64,000 nt of DNA from Cherax quadricarinatus (taxonomy: Eukaryota > Arthropoda > Malacostraca > Decapoda > Parastacidae). The notes under the pieces are model-generated. The model made no database searches and was not told the origin of the DNA. It saw only the letters and a program-made list of their open reading frames with translations. Shown in pieces: positions 42,801-54,833 of the stretch (positions within the stretch are counted from its first letter, which is position 1; every line of letters starts with the position of its first letter). The position numbers were made by a program, and so were the translations under genes. The DNA lies in assembly GCF_038502225.1 (NCBI RefSeq), contig NW_027195361.1, positions 1 to 64,000 on the forward strand, in the 5' to 3' direction.

Positions 42801-44745
42801 AAGGCTAGACCTCATATTCAACAAGCCAACCTCTGACATAGGCACCCAACTCAACATCATCCAGGATACTATCTCCCAAGCTGCCAACAAGGCAATACCA
42901 AAAGCAACACACACTATGTTACACCTTCGTACTCTCAATCAGGACCAAGAGATATTAATTTGTTACTATAACCGATTCCAAATCAATAAACACCGATTCA
43001 ACCAGGTCAGACTCGACATAACCTATCTCCAGAACAACATACTGCGCAGCCTTGATTTAGATCACAACACCCACTGAAACCATTTCATCCAGCAAGCCGA
43101 AAGCAAAGAATCTCTAACCTAAAAGCTTTCTGGACCTTCATCCATAGAGTCAAAGGTGGAACTAACACCAGTAAATTCAAACACATCACCCACAACGACA
43201 CGTCACTGACCCTCAAGCAGCTACTAATATCTTTAAAAACATCTGGGAAAACATCTTTCACCCCCACCCCCCACAGGCTAATACACTCCTACACACACAG
43301 CAAGTGGACCAATGGAACTACGACAACAGGCAACAGACACCACCAGACATGTATATACACCTCAAAATCTTCACCTCCACACAAGAACTAGACTCGCCCT
43401 TTACCAACACAGAAGTTAAACAACTCCTCAAATGACTCCCCCCCCCCCAAGCCCCAGGAGCCTCCGGCCTCAACCACACCATACTCAAACATTTACCTGA
43501 CTCAGTCATCACAGCCTTTACCAACCTCCTCAGTGCCTCCCTAGCATCAGGTTACTTACCTCCTCTCTTCAAAGCAGCAGCAGCCATCCTCATCCCAAAG
43601 CCTAACAAGAACCACATTGACTCCAAGAACTACCGCCCCATTAGCTTGTTCGAAGTCTTGAGCAAACTTTAAGAAAGACTCATTAACCAACGACTTAGGA
43701 GATACCTAGAACAAAACTCTCTCCTCACAGAAGGACAATTCGGTTTCAGGGCATGACGCTCCACCCAGGACGCCTTAATTAAACATCGTCTAAACTGCAT
43801 TTACATCAACACAAAACAAAGGAAAAAAAGACAGCCTAGCAACAAAAGATGTAGAAAAAGCATTCGATACAGTCTGGCACAACGGACTCAAGCAAAACTA
43901 TGCACACACTTCATTTTCCCCACAATCATTAAGAAACTCCTTTGGAATTTCCTAGACGGCAGAACAATGAGAATCAGGTTCCAGGGTTGCCACTCCGACT
44001 ACTTCCCACTCCACGCAGGTGTTCCACAAGGATCTGTCCTCTCTCTCATACTTTACACCAATGGCATCCCAACATAACGACACTATCACACTCGCTTACC
44101 CAACGACATAACCCAACTCATCACCCACAGTACTATAGACAACTTGGCAAACAGAACACAAGACGAAGTTGACAGAATCGCATACTGGGAACAGAAATGA
44201 AGAATTAAAACCAATGTCACAAAATTGAAAATAACTTACTTTAACTACAGGAAAAATGACCCTCCCCCCCACCTGTTGAACTCAGAACAGCAGAAACCTG
44301 AACACACCTCCCGACTTCCAGGACTACTAGCGTCCTAGGAGTCAATCTAGCCCACCACCTCAGGATACACCGACACATCACAAGCAAACATATAATAGCC
44401 AAACAGGCCCTCCATGGGCTCTACAAACTCACACAAGCTTCCATCCGTACAAAACTCCACCTCTACAAAATCCTCATCCGACCACTCCTATCCGATTGCC
44501 CACTAGCCCTCTCCCTAGCAGCCAAAACCAACAGACTTAAACTACAACGCATCCAGAACAAAGACCTGAGATGGGTGTTCAACATCAGGTGGGATGACTT
44601 CCTCAAAAACGAGTCCATCCACACCCAAGCGAACATCCCAGCCTTAAACGTGTACTGGAAGACACTTAACGACAAACAGATAGACAGACTGGAGACCAGG
44701 CATGACGCAGACCCCACAACACACACAACCTCTTCAACTCACTTC
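42801..44745 (+). pseudogene. LINE E: Jockey-like RT, heavily mutated
   Basis: Plus-strand remains of ORF2: RLDLIFNKPTSD (end of the endonuclease), AFWTFIHRVKGG, EVKQLLK, PKPNKNHIDSKNYRPISLFE, LINQRLRRYLEQN, GQFGFRA, HAGVPQGSVLS, then LPNDITQLI where YADD should be, and the C-terminal LHLYKILIRPLL and RIQNKDLRWVFN. The catalytic DD has become ND and many in-frame stops exist. Jockey-group affinity is inferred from the RT motifs and C-terminus; the exact clade is uncertain. Confidence 0.72.
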
Positions 44746-45090
44746 TAGCTCCTGTTCCCAATCCTTTGTTCACCTGAAACCCAGCTACCTTAGCTGCACC
44801 CTCGTCTTTACAGGGATGGACCTTAAAAGACGTCCTTTTTCTAAATAAAAAGCCCGGACCCTGCAGTGCCTAAGTCATGCCTGCCCAGACCCGCCAACTC
44901 CCTTGCCTCGTCCACGTCACCTAGCAAGCAATACCCTGTGCCACTATCCACCTAGCAACTGGGTCAAGCCCTGGTATTATCCCTCCCACTAAAACCACTT
45001 CCGCTCACCCACCTATTCTTCCGCTATTCCCACTTCTCCGTTCATCCGTAAAAGGATATTACCTATTCGATTCGTTCGTTCGTTCGTGCA
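44746..45090 (+). other. LINE E 3' UTR with (TTCG)n tail
   Basis: Non-coding sequence after the LINE E stop, with AATAAA at 44843 and ending in a short TTCG tandem (about 45069-45088). Tandem short-unit tails replace poly(A) in some non-LTR elements. LINE D endonuclease sequence follows immediately. Confidence 0.55.
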
Positions 45091-45430
45091 CCTTGAGTAA
45101 TTCAGACACTGACGACATCACATATGAGAGGCCCCTCGAAGCTAGTGATCACGTAGTCCTGATCTTCGAATACATTGCAGACTTAAAAGTAGGACGGGAG
45201 AAATCAAACTACAAAAGAGGGGATTACACAGGCATAAAGAATTTCCTTCATGAGGTACAGTGGCAAAGAGAACTGGTAGGAAAAACAGTAAATGAAATGT
45301 TGGAATACGCGACTACATAATGCAAAGAAGCAGAGGAGAGGTTCGTACCCAAGGGCAACAGAAACAATGTGAAGACCAGAACGATCCTTTGGTTTACCCA
45401 AAGCTGTAGGGAGGCCAAAACTAAGTGTGC
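45091..45430 (+). pseudogene. LINE D endonuclease end and linker fragment, plus strand
   Basis: It codes TDDITYERPLEASDHVVL (SDH site), NYKRGDYTGIKNFLHEVQW, then a TAA, CKEAEERFVPKGNRNNVKTR and SCREAKTKCAR. It is the left arm of a small inverted duplication. Confidence 0.8.
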
Positions 45431-45555
45431 TCGTTCTGGTCCTCCCATTATTTCTGTTGCCCTTGGGAATCAACCTCTCCTCTGCCTCCTTGCATTTTGT
45501 TATCACGTAGTCCATCATTTCATTTACTGATTTTTCCCATCAATTCTCTTTCCTA
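45431..45555 (-). pseudogene. LINE D fragment, inverted
   Basis: The reverse complement repeats part of the preceding piece: the VPKGNRN region at 45450-45475 mirrors 45338-45368. It ends at 45555 where a TG microsatellite starts. The head-to-head arrangement is like that of 5'-inverted LINE insertions. Confidence 0.75.
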
Positions 45556-45624
45556 ATGTGTGTGCTCGTGCGTGCGTGCGTGCGTGTGTGTGTGTGTGTG
45601 CGTGTGTGTGTGTGTGTGTGTATA

Positions 45625-45665
<41 letters not shown>

Positions 45666-45700
45666 ATGTGTGTGTGTGCGTGTGTGCGCGCGCGTGTGTT
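45556..45700. repeat. (TG)n compound microsatellite
   Basis: TG runs mixed with 'tatatgtatg' and 'gcgcgcg' segments. As in the other two cases it sits at the truncation edge of a LINE D fragment. Confidence 0.95.
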
Positions 45701-46085
45701 TTCGTAGGGTAACCATAACCTGGGCTATTTTTCCTATTTTTCTTTGATCGACAAGAACTTGGCAATCGTACAGGGACTATTGCATACACTCCTTCCCTAC
45801 TATAATATGCATACCTACCACCGTAAAACAGAGGAGCTAAACAGAAGCACCAGTGAAATAGGTAAGATTCCTTGTTGATACTACTGACACTTGGAAAGTC
45901 AATGAGATGATTATGAGTGTCACAGAGTATGTAGCAAGCGTTGTTCCAGTGCTTGGTCAGAACTATCACATTCTTCTGCAGCAGACTGGAGGTGCACAGT
46001 CACACGCTCCAAACCACACATATTGCTCTAAGCCACAAGCACGCCCATTTGCACCAATAAATGTGCAAGACAGGTATACAATACC
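45701..46085. other. Unassigned sequence
   Basis: No similarity to other parts of the window. Short frames on both strands lack domains or periodicity. It might be single-copy DNA or an unrecognised repeat. Confidence 0.3.
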
Positions 46086-46127
46086 GACAAGATGAAAGTT
46101 AAGACACTTGTGCAACATCTGGTTATC

Positions 46128-46176
46128 TTTATTGTAGACGTTTCGCCATCCAGTGACTTTATCAATACAGATTCTT
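46128..46176 (-). ncRNA. Hammerhead ribozyme, P1-type (core UUGAUAA)
   Basis: Minus strand: UGUA/UACA stem I, core UUGAUAA (plus 46165-46159), an extra A, stem II GUCA/UGGC (one U-G wobble in place of C-G), GAAAC, cleavage triplet GUC, AATAAA. It matches the motif at 4272 base for base except in stem II. Confidence 0.72.
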
Positions 46177-46337
46177 GGACATAATTAGAAAATAGAACTA
46201 TATACAAAAGATGAGGTAATCAGTCCCTCAACCTTGAGTCGATGTGGTCAGTCCAAGTATTCAAGATTGATGGACTGACCACATCGACTCAAGGTTGAGG
46301 GACTGATTACCTCATTCTCCTCCTGTTCTTCAAGTTT

Positions 46338-46394
46338 ATCTTTTGTATGGACTGATGAAGCCACTGTGTGGCGAAACGTTTCCTCAATAAAGAT
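46338..46394 (+). ncRNA. Hammerhead ribozyme, P5-like (core CUGAUGA)
   Basis: Core CUGAUGA at 46352-46358, an extra A, stem II GCCAC/GUGGC, GAAAC, GUU, then UCC pairing with GGA, and AATAAAGAU pairing in part with AUCUUUU upstream. Confidence 0.8.
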
Positions 46395-46410
46395 ACCCAA
46401 GAGTTGCACA

Positions 46411-46850
46411 TGTGTCTAATTTAGCAAGGAGTTGTATACATTGGTTAAAATGCATACAACTCCAGCCTATACACCATAAAAACCACACTTACCCTTGCAG
46501 CCGACACAATACTCCATCCCTCGCATACCAGTTCAACTCAGTTATACAACTCCAAACTACTCTTATCGAGAAATAACAATCGCACTTCAACATGCACCCA
46601 TCCTCCCCAAACGCTAGTTCACTTGTAAACAAACTTGCTCTGCTCAGGAGGGGAAAAGAAATAGCAAATAACTCTGAAGAAATAAAAGTAGAAAGGAATA
46701 GAAAGGAATCTTAAGGAGACAAGACTAGGGAAGCATGAAGCCCAAAGATAACACTGAATTCTGGTAAATGAAATAAGAGAATACTAGAAGAAAATAGGAG
46801 GAACGAGAATTGAATATCTGATATAAGAAAAGGGAGTTGTACCCTCCTAC
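46411..46850. other. Unassigned sequence
   Basis: Mixed sequence, purine-rich on the plus strand from about 46640 to 46840. An inverted pair 'agttgtatac' / 'gcatacaact' is near 46430-46460. I see no gene or RNA. Confidence 0.3.
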
Positions 46851-47045
46851 CTATAACCACAAACTTCTACTGCACTCACAGTGCATTCCTAAATCAATTC
46901 CTTACCTTTCCGACTTCCTCGCTACCACTTTCTCTAACTCATCTTTCTTCTAGTAGTTGATTATTTAATTTACTAACATTTATTTCTCTGTTCTTCACAG
47001 ATGGCATTTTCTTAGTATTCCATCTATCTCTCATTCGCTCTAGTT
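46851..47045 (-). pseudogene. Old RTE-like endonuclease/linker relic
   Basis: 'taaccacaaacttct' at 46854 and 'gtattccatctat' near 47016 match, in the same order, RTE-A sequence around 2896 and 3085-3100, with much divergence between. It is a far older relative of the RTE family. It ends where the 22-bp minisatellite starts. Confidence 0.5.
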
Positions 47046-47868
47046 ACAAATAGCGGAATAATGAACCACTGGCAGTGTAGCAGTGCAGTAGTGATAACGA
47101 AGCAGTGCAGTAGTGACCCAGAAGCAATGCAGTAGTAATCCAGAAATAGTGCAGCAGTGATCTACAAGCAGTGAAGTAGTGATCCAGCAGTGCAGCAGTG
47201 TTGCAATGACAGTGCAGTAGTAATCCACTAGCAGTGGAGTAGTGATCAACTAGACGTGCAGAAGTGATCCAGTAGCAGTGTAGTTGTGATTCTAAAGCAG
47301 TGTAATAGTGATACAGAGATAGTGTAGTAGAAATGATCCAGAAGCAGTGTAGGATTAGTGATCCAAAAGCATTGCAGAAATTATCAAATAGCGCTTCAGT
47401 AATTATGCAGTGGCAGTGAAATAATGATCCAGTAGCAGTGCAGAAGTGATCTACAACCAGTTCAATAGTGATCCAGAAGCAGTTCAGTAGTGATCCAGAA
47501 GCAGTTCATTAGTGATCTAGAAGCAGTGCAGCAGTGATCAAGGAGCACTGCAGTAGTGATGCAGCAGTGCAGTAGATCCAAAAACAGTGCAGCAGTCATC
47601 CAAAAACAGTGCAGTAGTGATCCAAAAGCAGTGGTAGTGATCCAGAAAGAGATCAAAAGTGATCCAAGAACAATGCAGCAGTGACCTAGAAGCAGTGCAA
47701 TAGTCATTCAGTAGCAGTGCAATAGCGATCCATTAGCAGTGCAGTAGTGATCCGGAAACAGCGCAGTAGTGATCCAGAAATACTGTAGTGATCCAATAGC
47801 AGAGCAATAGTGATCCAGTAGCGGTGCAGCAGTGATCCAGTAGCAGTGCAGTTGTCAGCATAGTTGCT
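47046..47868. repeat. 22-bp minisatellite, array 1
   Basis: Variants of 'cagtgcagtagtgatccaga' plus two bases (22-bp unit), imperfect, for about 820 bp. Unit ends alternate between 'agaag' and 'agtag'. The open frames in it follow from the repeat and are not genes. Confidence 0.9.
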
Positions 47869-50800
47869 GATCCCTGTGTTGTATAGCATATCAGTATCAT
47901 CCATGTGCTTTAGATAGGAGATCCCTAGGCCTGTGACTGTTGTGTGATGTCACGGGATGCGCATGTGTACGTTCGTACCTCTGCCACTCTCTCAGTCGGC
48001 GTTTGACACAGGTTAGGACAGGCAGAAGGCTGGGCTCCATCTCCCATCATCACAGTCTGACAATATATCGTTACCATCCAACAAGTGTGTCTACCTTCAA
48101 CCCTCGATATCTCCATTTAAGAACCCCTACGATAAATGGTGGCAACGGAGGGCCTGTAATTCTGACGATTACAGCGATTTCTGGACATAAATTTCGACCG
48201 AGCCGGCTGTCATCTCGTGAGTAGGCCTGCCGAGAAGGTTAACGCCAGCCAGCTATCTCAGCCAGTTCTCCCGCCCAAGCTCCTACCAGCTTCTACACCA
48301 TTCACTGGTCAGTCTCTTTGTATTAGTGTTTATCTGCTTATTTGCATCACTCCCGAGGGATTGACCCGAGTTTGCAAAATAAGTCAGCTTCCAGTCTGTG
48401 GTGGGGGAGTCAGAACAACGGAGTCCAGTCCAGCCTAGTCTATTCCATCCAGTTCCTTTGCCTGCCAAGCCAGCTTCCACCCCTGCTGTGCTCATCGTGT
48501 GAAGTTATCAAGCTATTCTGTGTGAAGGGTTAAGATAAGCCAGCTAGCAACTAACCCAGGTGTCTTACCCCAGTACTCTAGTAAGCCACATGAGTAGTCT
48601 TCATCGCTTGTGATTCAAGCTCCAAGCCATTCTGAGTGCTCTTTTTCATCCTTGTGGTGTTGTGGTAATTTGTGGGTGTATTTTAAGCCAGCCGGCTTAG
48701 AATTATCTTTGCGGCAGTGTGGGTGTCCTCAGTGAGGCTTATGCCATTCAACCCATAGGCCCACGTCCACGTGTGTCTTACCATGTGGTCTTGGTCTTAG
48801 CCCTGTTATGCCCACAAACCAATCCACCCACTCACCACGCGGCCTCAGACGCCTCACTCAGCCATTAACCCACTCACCCTACCTCTACCAGTGTTTTGGC
48901 ACACTACTAAGGGTTATAGCACCATATTTTAAGGACCACATAGGGGGTCAAGAGCTAGAGTGTGTTTTGTGCCAACCGTTAAAAGCCTCCTGTGTGAAGT
49001 CTATCGTCGATGTAAGCGCAATTCTACGATCACGTGTGCAGAGGACAGCAGCAAGACGACATAAACAATCTTCTACTCTCCACTACCATCAACCTTATTC
49101 TACACCAAGTCGTTACAGCGATAATATTTTTTTCATAGAGACATTTGCGAGTGTTGAGACATTTCTTTTGTGTTCCAGTGATTTTCTTAGTGACATTCAG
49201 TGACTCTTGATCAGACTCAGTGTTTGTTTGCAATAATCTTTTTATCTCCTTAATTCAGTGTTAATTTCCGTGCATTATCTTATGTCTGTTGTGTTGTGTG
49301 TCTTTTTATACACTTGAAGTAAGTACTTAGTGTTTTTCCTTTGTTGTGTGTGCAACATATGAGCAGTATAGAACTTGAGTTTACACTTCAGAATCACCTA
49401 GTGTTCTCAGTATTCCAGTGAAGTATTTCAGTAATTTATATAGTTGTATCCTGCATCACAACTCAGTGTTGTCTCAGTTATATATATTTCTTTCATCCCA
49501 GCATTTGTGTATTCTTTTTTTGTTCCCTGTGTGTTGAACATTCTTGTGTTCATATCCTTTCATTTAGCCAGTGTCTAATTTGTCTTATTTCCACAGACAA
49601 TAGTGCCATTATTTTGTGCAAGCAAGAAATTATTATCAAAATTTTTCACATACCAAGTTTCATTGCAAGAAAATTCTAGTAATGTGTTTATGTTGATGTG
49701 TTGTGTTCTGCATCACTGTAAGTGTTCAAACTTTTTTGTTCTGTGTTTAGCACCTATTATTTTTCATGTTTCATTGAACAAATTCACTCTTAGTGCAATT
49801 TTTAAGTTCTTCTTTTAGAGTAAATTGTTCTTTTGCTTGTTAAGTGTTGCTTGAGTGCAGTTAAGAGTCAAAGTGTTTCCTCAGTTCATTCCTTGATATA
49901 TTTCTTTTCTTGTGTGTGTAATAATTTTTTTATTATTGCACATTGACTCATTTTGCAATAATTCTTGTGAAAAGATTGTGTTGCAATTAAAGTTTTTCTT
50001 GCAGAGATTTTATGCAGTGTTGTGCAATACTTTTTCATTAGCAATTGTCATTTGCAATATTGCTACAGTTTATATCAGAGCAGCTTCATATGCTCTGTTC
50101 TGTGCATAATATTTTATTCTTTCTGTGCCATTTTATTTTATTTCAGTGAATTGTGTCCCAGTTTGCTTTATTTTTGCACAAGCTTTATTGAGTCCATTTT
50201 ATCATTTTATTGTGTATTTCCCTATTGCATTGAAAGTAAAGACAACTCACTGTGCCATTCGTTCAATTTAAAGTAAAGTTGAGCAAATCAGATTTGAGTA
50301 AAGTACAAGTTCTCTTGATTTTCAAAGTGTTGTTTGTTTAGTTGAATATTTTTCTTGTGTGAGTTCTTTGCTTACTGTGTGACCTGTCAATTTTTAATTA
50401 CTTATGCAGAATAGTTAAGCATTTTCTTCCCGTTCAAGCTTATTGTGTCATTCTCTCTAATTTTCTTGCCTTATGCCCTTCAGTAAGTTCACTGAGAAGA
50501 TGTCCCAGTCACTTTTGAATGTTCACTTAGTGTACCATGCCAGTCAAAGTCAATATGAATCAGTCCACAGTACCAATATTCCCTTACTGACTGAAAGACA
50601 ATACCGAGCCCTTGAGCAATGTGTTTGTTCTCACAGCTGGTATCTGAGATTTGTTAAGTGCTGCGAAATGTGAAGTTCAGATTAAGTTCCTATAGATTCG
50701 TTCATTACTTATTAACGTAGCCGAGCGGTCAGGCACTAGTAACTCTGTTACTCCCATCTGTTTTCCACCTACACCTTCAGACTTGCAAGATAGTGTTCCG

Positions 50801-51284
50801 TTGCCTCAAGTGTCCGGGGACTCTCAGACTGCTTTGAGTGCACAGCCTATCCCTGCAATGTCTGCTAGTTCAAGTAGTAGTTTCTCCACAGGGGATGCCT
50901 TGTCAGAAAAGGATTACTTGAAACTAGTAATGCCATCTCTTGTTGATGTGACATGCTGTCTGCAGAAAGACGTCTCTGTTACAGCTAGTGCTCTCACTAG
51001 AGTCTGTTGTTGTTGTTCCTAATGTTCCAGATGGTGATCCCATCCTAGTTGACAGTAATCAGTGCATTGTAAGAAGTTATTTCTTGAGTAACTTTCACGT
51101 GTTGCTAACATTTGTAAGTGTAGTTTCTTTATAGCTGATACCTCGTGTCACTGTGTGTGACTCAGATTGAATATCAGCATTGTTGACCGTGTTCATTTAT
51201 TTTCTCCTGTGCTTGCAGTTTGAGATAGTAGATTCGTTCTCCCTTGCTCATATTGCGTGTTATAGCGTTAATTTTTTCAACCGG
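47869..51284 (+). other. Putative 5' part of a Gypsy-like element, non-coding or decayed
   Basis: It lies between the minisatellite and the integrase remnant. 'tggtggcaacgg' at 48137 resembles a primer-binding site placed after an LTR, so 47869-48136 could be an LTR remnant; no second copy exists to prove it. From 48200 to 50470 the sequence is T-rich with no credible frame. 50783-51022 is open (SEKDYLKLVMPSLVDVTC) and could be a gag remnant. Low confidence throughout. Confidence 0.3.
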
Positions 51285-52112
51285 GAAGAGTCATCCACTC
51301 CACCGAGTTTGTTCATTCCTCCAGTAAGAAAGAACCGATCCCTTGTGTTCCGGTGATTCGATTCCTGCTCCAGGAAGAACTTATTCTTACTGTGGAGCCA
51401 CCAGCACCCATTAGTGACTTTGTAATGAGCCAAGAATTACTGTATTGAACAGCCGAGTTTTAGGTACTCCAAGCAGAAGAGTGTACCAGTTAGTAATTCC
51501 ACAGTCACTAGTGAACGTAGCTCTACAGCTAGTTCATGATGCACCAGGTGTTGCACACCCTGGTATGGATCGTTCTGTGAAACAAGCCAGAATGAAATAC
51601 TTTTGGCCACGTATGGCAACTGACATTTCCGAGTATATTATGAAATGTAGTGTCTGTATGCAACATAAAGGGAATGTCAATGGTCCTAATCCAATCCAAG
51701 TGTACCCAACCACTAGCGAACCGTGGGAAAGAGTTGCCCTTGACTTGTTATCCAATTTTAAATGTTCCCTCCAAGGCAACAAACATCTGTGTGTTATGGT
51801 AGACCATTTCACCAGATATTGTGAGTTAGTTCCTATTGCAGATAAGACTGCAGAGACAGTAGCTAAAGCGTTTAAAGAACGCATTATCTGCAGGCATACC
51901 ACCCCTAAGTCCTTAGTAACAGATAATGGAGGTGAATTCTGTAATGAGATTCTTGAAAATTTGTGTACTTTATACAAGATCTCTAAATCCACCATTGTTC
52001 CTCATCATCCTGCCAGCAATGGGTTAGCCGAACGAACCAATAGGAGAGTACTTGATGTCCTGAGAGCCACTGTCAACCCCAATAGTGAAACTTGGGATGA
52101 AATAGTGCTATA
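51285..52112 (+). pseudogene. Gypsy-like integrase
   Basis: The open part (51445-52113) codes 222 residues. The HHCC zinc finger is at H31, H38, C68 and C71 (LVHDAPGVAHPG, KCSVCMQHKG). The catalytic core is VALDLLSN (D100), LVTDNGGEF (D160) and ASNGLAERTNR (E196), giving D,D(35)E. This enzyme inserts LTR-retrotransposon cDNA. A frameshift near 51440 separates it from PAPISDFVMSQELLY upstream; RNase H and RT are missing. The stop at 52111-52113 lies at the junction with the minisatellite, so the C-terminus is lost. Confidence 0.82.
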
Positions 52113-54725
52113 GTGAGCCAGTACCAGTGCACTAATGATCCCGTACCAATGTAGTAATCATCCAGAAGCAGTGCAGTAGTAATCCAATTACAGTGCAGTA
52201 GTGATACAGTAGCAATGCAGTAGTGATCCAATAGCAGCGCAGCAGTGAGACAGAAGCAGTATAGTAGTGATCCAGAAGCAGTATAGTAGTGATCCAGAAA
52301 CAGTGCACACCGATCCATTTTCAGTGAAGAAACGATCCAGTGTCAGTGCAGTAGTGATCCAGTAGTAGTGAAGTAATGCTGAAGCTTTGAAGTAGTGATC
52401 CAGAAAGAGTGCAGTAGTAATCCAGTATCAGTAGTGATCCAGATCCAGTAGCAGTGCAGCAGCGATTCAGAAACAGTGCAATAAATATCCACAAGCAGTG
52501 TAGTAGTGATCCAGTAAGTAAGTTATGCAGGTATGCAAAAATACAGTTACATAGATTATCATACATAGCAGCATATGTGTAAAGTACCTAGGATAACTCA
52601 AAAAAGTCAGACAGAGTGACTTATTTCCATTGGGGTCCTTTACTTATGATCCAGACACATTGTTGTAGGGATCCAGAAGCAGTGCATAAGTGATCAGTAG
52701 CCGTGCAGTAGTGATCCAGAAAAATGCAGTAGTAATCCAGAAAGCGTACTACTGATCCAGAAACAGTGCATAAGTGATCAAGAAACAATCCAGTTGTGAT
52801 CCAGAAATGCTGAAGTTATAAGCAGCGCATAATGATCCAGAAACACTGCAGGAGCGATCCATAAAAAAACAGTCTTCCTGTAGTGTAACAATGATCCATT
52901 CGCAGTGTATCAGTGATACAGAAGCAGTGACGAAGTCATCAAGATGTAGTGCAGTAGTGATCCGCTGTTAGTGAAGTAGGTATCCAGCAACAGTGAAAGA
53001 GTAATCCATTAGAAGTGCAGTAGTGATTTATTGGAAGTGCTGAAGTGATCCATTAGCAGTGCAGTAATAATCAAGAAGCAGTGCATTTGCAGTCCAAAAG
53101 CAGTGCTGTAGTGATCCAGAGAAAAATGTGATCTGGAAAGTGCAATGAGCCAAAAACAGTGCAATGATGCAGAAACAACGCAGTGGAGATACAAAAGCAG
53201 TGCAGAAGTGATCCAGAAGCAGTTTAATAATGATCCAATACCGGTGCAGTAGTGATCCAGTAAAGCTGCTGTAGAGATCTAGAAATAGAGTTGTAGTGAT
53301 CCAGAAACAATGAAGTAGTGAAACAGAAACAGTGCAGTAGTGATCCAGTAGTACTGTATTGATCCGAAAAAAGTGCAATAGTGATCCAGAAAAAAGAGAA
53401 GTAGTGATTCTGCAGTAGTGTAGCAGCGATCCAGTGATAGGGCAGTAGTGATCCAGTAGTAGTGCAGTAGTGCTCCAGTAGTAGCAGTGCAGTAGTGACC
53501 TAGAAGCAGTGCAGGAGTAATCCAGTAGCATTGCAGTAGTCATCCAGTAGCAATGCAGCAGTGATCCACAGTGCAGTAGTACTTCAGAGCAGTGTAATAG
53601 TGATCCAGTGGTACAGTAGTATTTCAGAATCGGTACACTATTGATCCAGTAGCAGTGCAGTAGTGATCTAGCAACAGTGCAGTAGTTATCCAGTAGCAGT
53701 GCAGTAGCGGTGAAGTAGTGGTTTACAAAGTGCAGTAGTGATCGATCCAGAAACAGTGCAGTAGTGATCCAGAAAGTACAGTAGTGATCCAGAAACTACA
53801 GTCCTTATCCTGAAAGTACAGTAGTGATCCAGAAATAATGCATTGGTGATTCAGAAAGAGTGCAATAGTGATCCATAAGTAGTGAAGAATTGATCCATAG
53901 GCGGTTTAGTGATCCAGAAACAGTGCAGTTGTGGTCCAGTAGCAGTGAAACAGCGATCCAGAAATAGTGCAGTAATGATCTTGTTGCAGTGCAGTAGTAA
54001 TTCAGAAGCAGTGCAGTAGTGATCCAGAAGCAGTGCAACAGTGATCAAGTAGCAGTGCAGTAGTGATCCATAAACATAGCACTCAGTAGTGATCTAGTAC
54101 TAGATTAGTGATCCAATAGTAGTTATCCAGTAGTAGTGAAGCAAAAATCCAGTAGCAGTGTTGTAGTGATACAGTAGCAGAGAAGTAGTGATCCAGTAGT
54201 AGGAGTGCAGTAATGATCCAGAAGCAGTGCAGTAGTCATTCAGTAGCAATGCAGCAGTGATCCTGTAGTACAGTAGTGCTCTAGAGCAGTGCAATAGTGA
54301 TCTTGTGGTACAGTCGTAATTCAGAAGCAGTACACTAACGATCCAGTAGCAATGCAGTAGTGATCCAGTAGCGGTGCAGCAGTGATATAGAAGCAATACA
54401 GTAGTAATCCAGTAACAGTGCAGCAGTGAGGCAGAACCATTACAGTAGTTATCCAGTAGCACTGCAAAAATGACCCAGTAGCAATGCAGCAGTGATACAG
54501 AAGGATTACAGTAGTGATCCAGTAGCAGTGCAGTAGTGACAAAGAAACAATGCATTAGTGTTCCAGTAGCAGTGCAGCAGTGACACAGTAGTGGTGCAGC
54601 AGTGACACAGTAGTGGTGCAGTAGGGACACAGTAGCAGAAGCAGTGCAGTAGTGATCTAGTAACAGTACAGCAGTTATCCTGTAGTAGTGGTCAGATGTA
54701 GAGATCAGCTGCATCAGGACTCACT
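52113..54725. repeat. 22-bp minisatellite, array 2
   Basis: The same unit as at 47046-47868, about 2.5 kb excluding an island at 52516-52660. Unit identity varies, with indels. Minus-strand translation gives repeats such as HCYWITTALLLDHYC; because 22 is not a multiple of 3, every frame passes through the same 22-residue cycle and stays open by chance. Confidence 0.92.
52516..52660. other. Non-repetitive island inside minisatellite array 2
   Basis: About 145 bp unrelated to the unit, from 'aagttatgcaggtatgc' to 'tggggtcctttac'. It may be a short insertion such as a SINE or MITE fragment. I see no clear duplication, tail or promoter boxes. Confidence 0.4.
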
Positions 54726-54833
54726 ACTAATACAGAAACAGCGAGAAAGCTTGAGAATAGCACGCAATAATTTGTAATGAAATAAAATAGTATAACTGTA
54801 TTGATTTCAGTGTTTATAACCCTAGACTGTGTG

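Larger units (their letters stand above)
46086..46410. mobile_element. PLE pseudo-LTR pair (P1-type inverted, P5-like direct)
   Basis: The left half (46086-46257, minus) is a P1-type pseudo-LTR beginning 'accgacaagatgaaag'. The right half (46258-46410, plus) is close to P5. The halves meet in an inverted repeat around 'ggactgaccacatcgactc'. Each has a hammerhead. No coding sequence remains. Confidence 0.78.

Noticed and set aside
47046..47868. Regular 22-bp repeats as a possible CRISPR array
   Set aside because: The units are contiguous and degenerate with no unique spacers, and the window is eukaryotic.
47869..48136. Complete LTR of the Gypsy-like element
   Set aside because: No second copy or TG...CA boundaries can be shown; kept only as a low-confidence possibility.
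50719..50790. tRNA-like segment 'agccgagcggtcaggcac' as a tRNA or tRNA-derived SINE
   Set aside because: Only an A-box-like stretch fits; no B box (ggttcgaatcc) or acceptor pairing follows.
53028..54714. Long minus-strand open frames (171 and 204 codons) with repeated HYC / ITTALLLDH peptides
   Set aside because: They are translations of a 22-bp minisatellite whose three frames are equivalent; no start context, domain or codon signal supports a gene.
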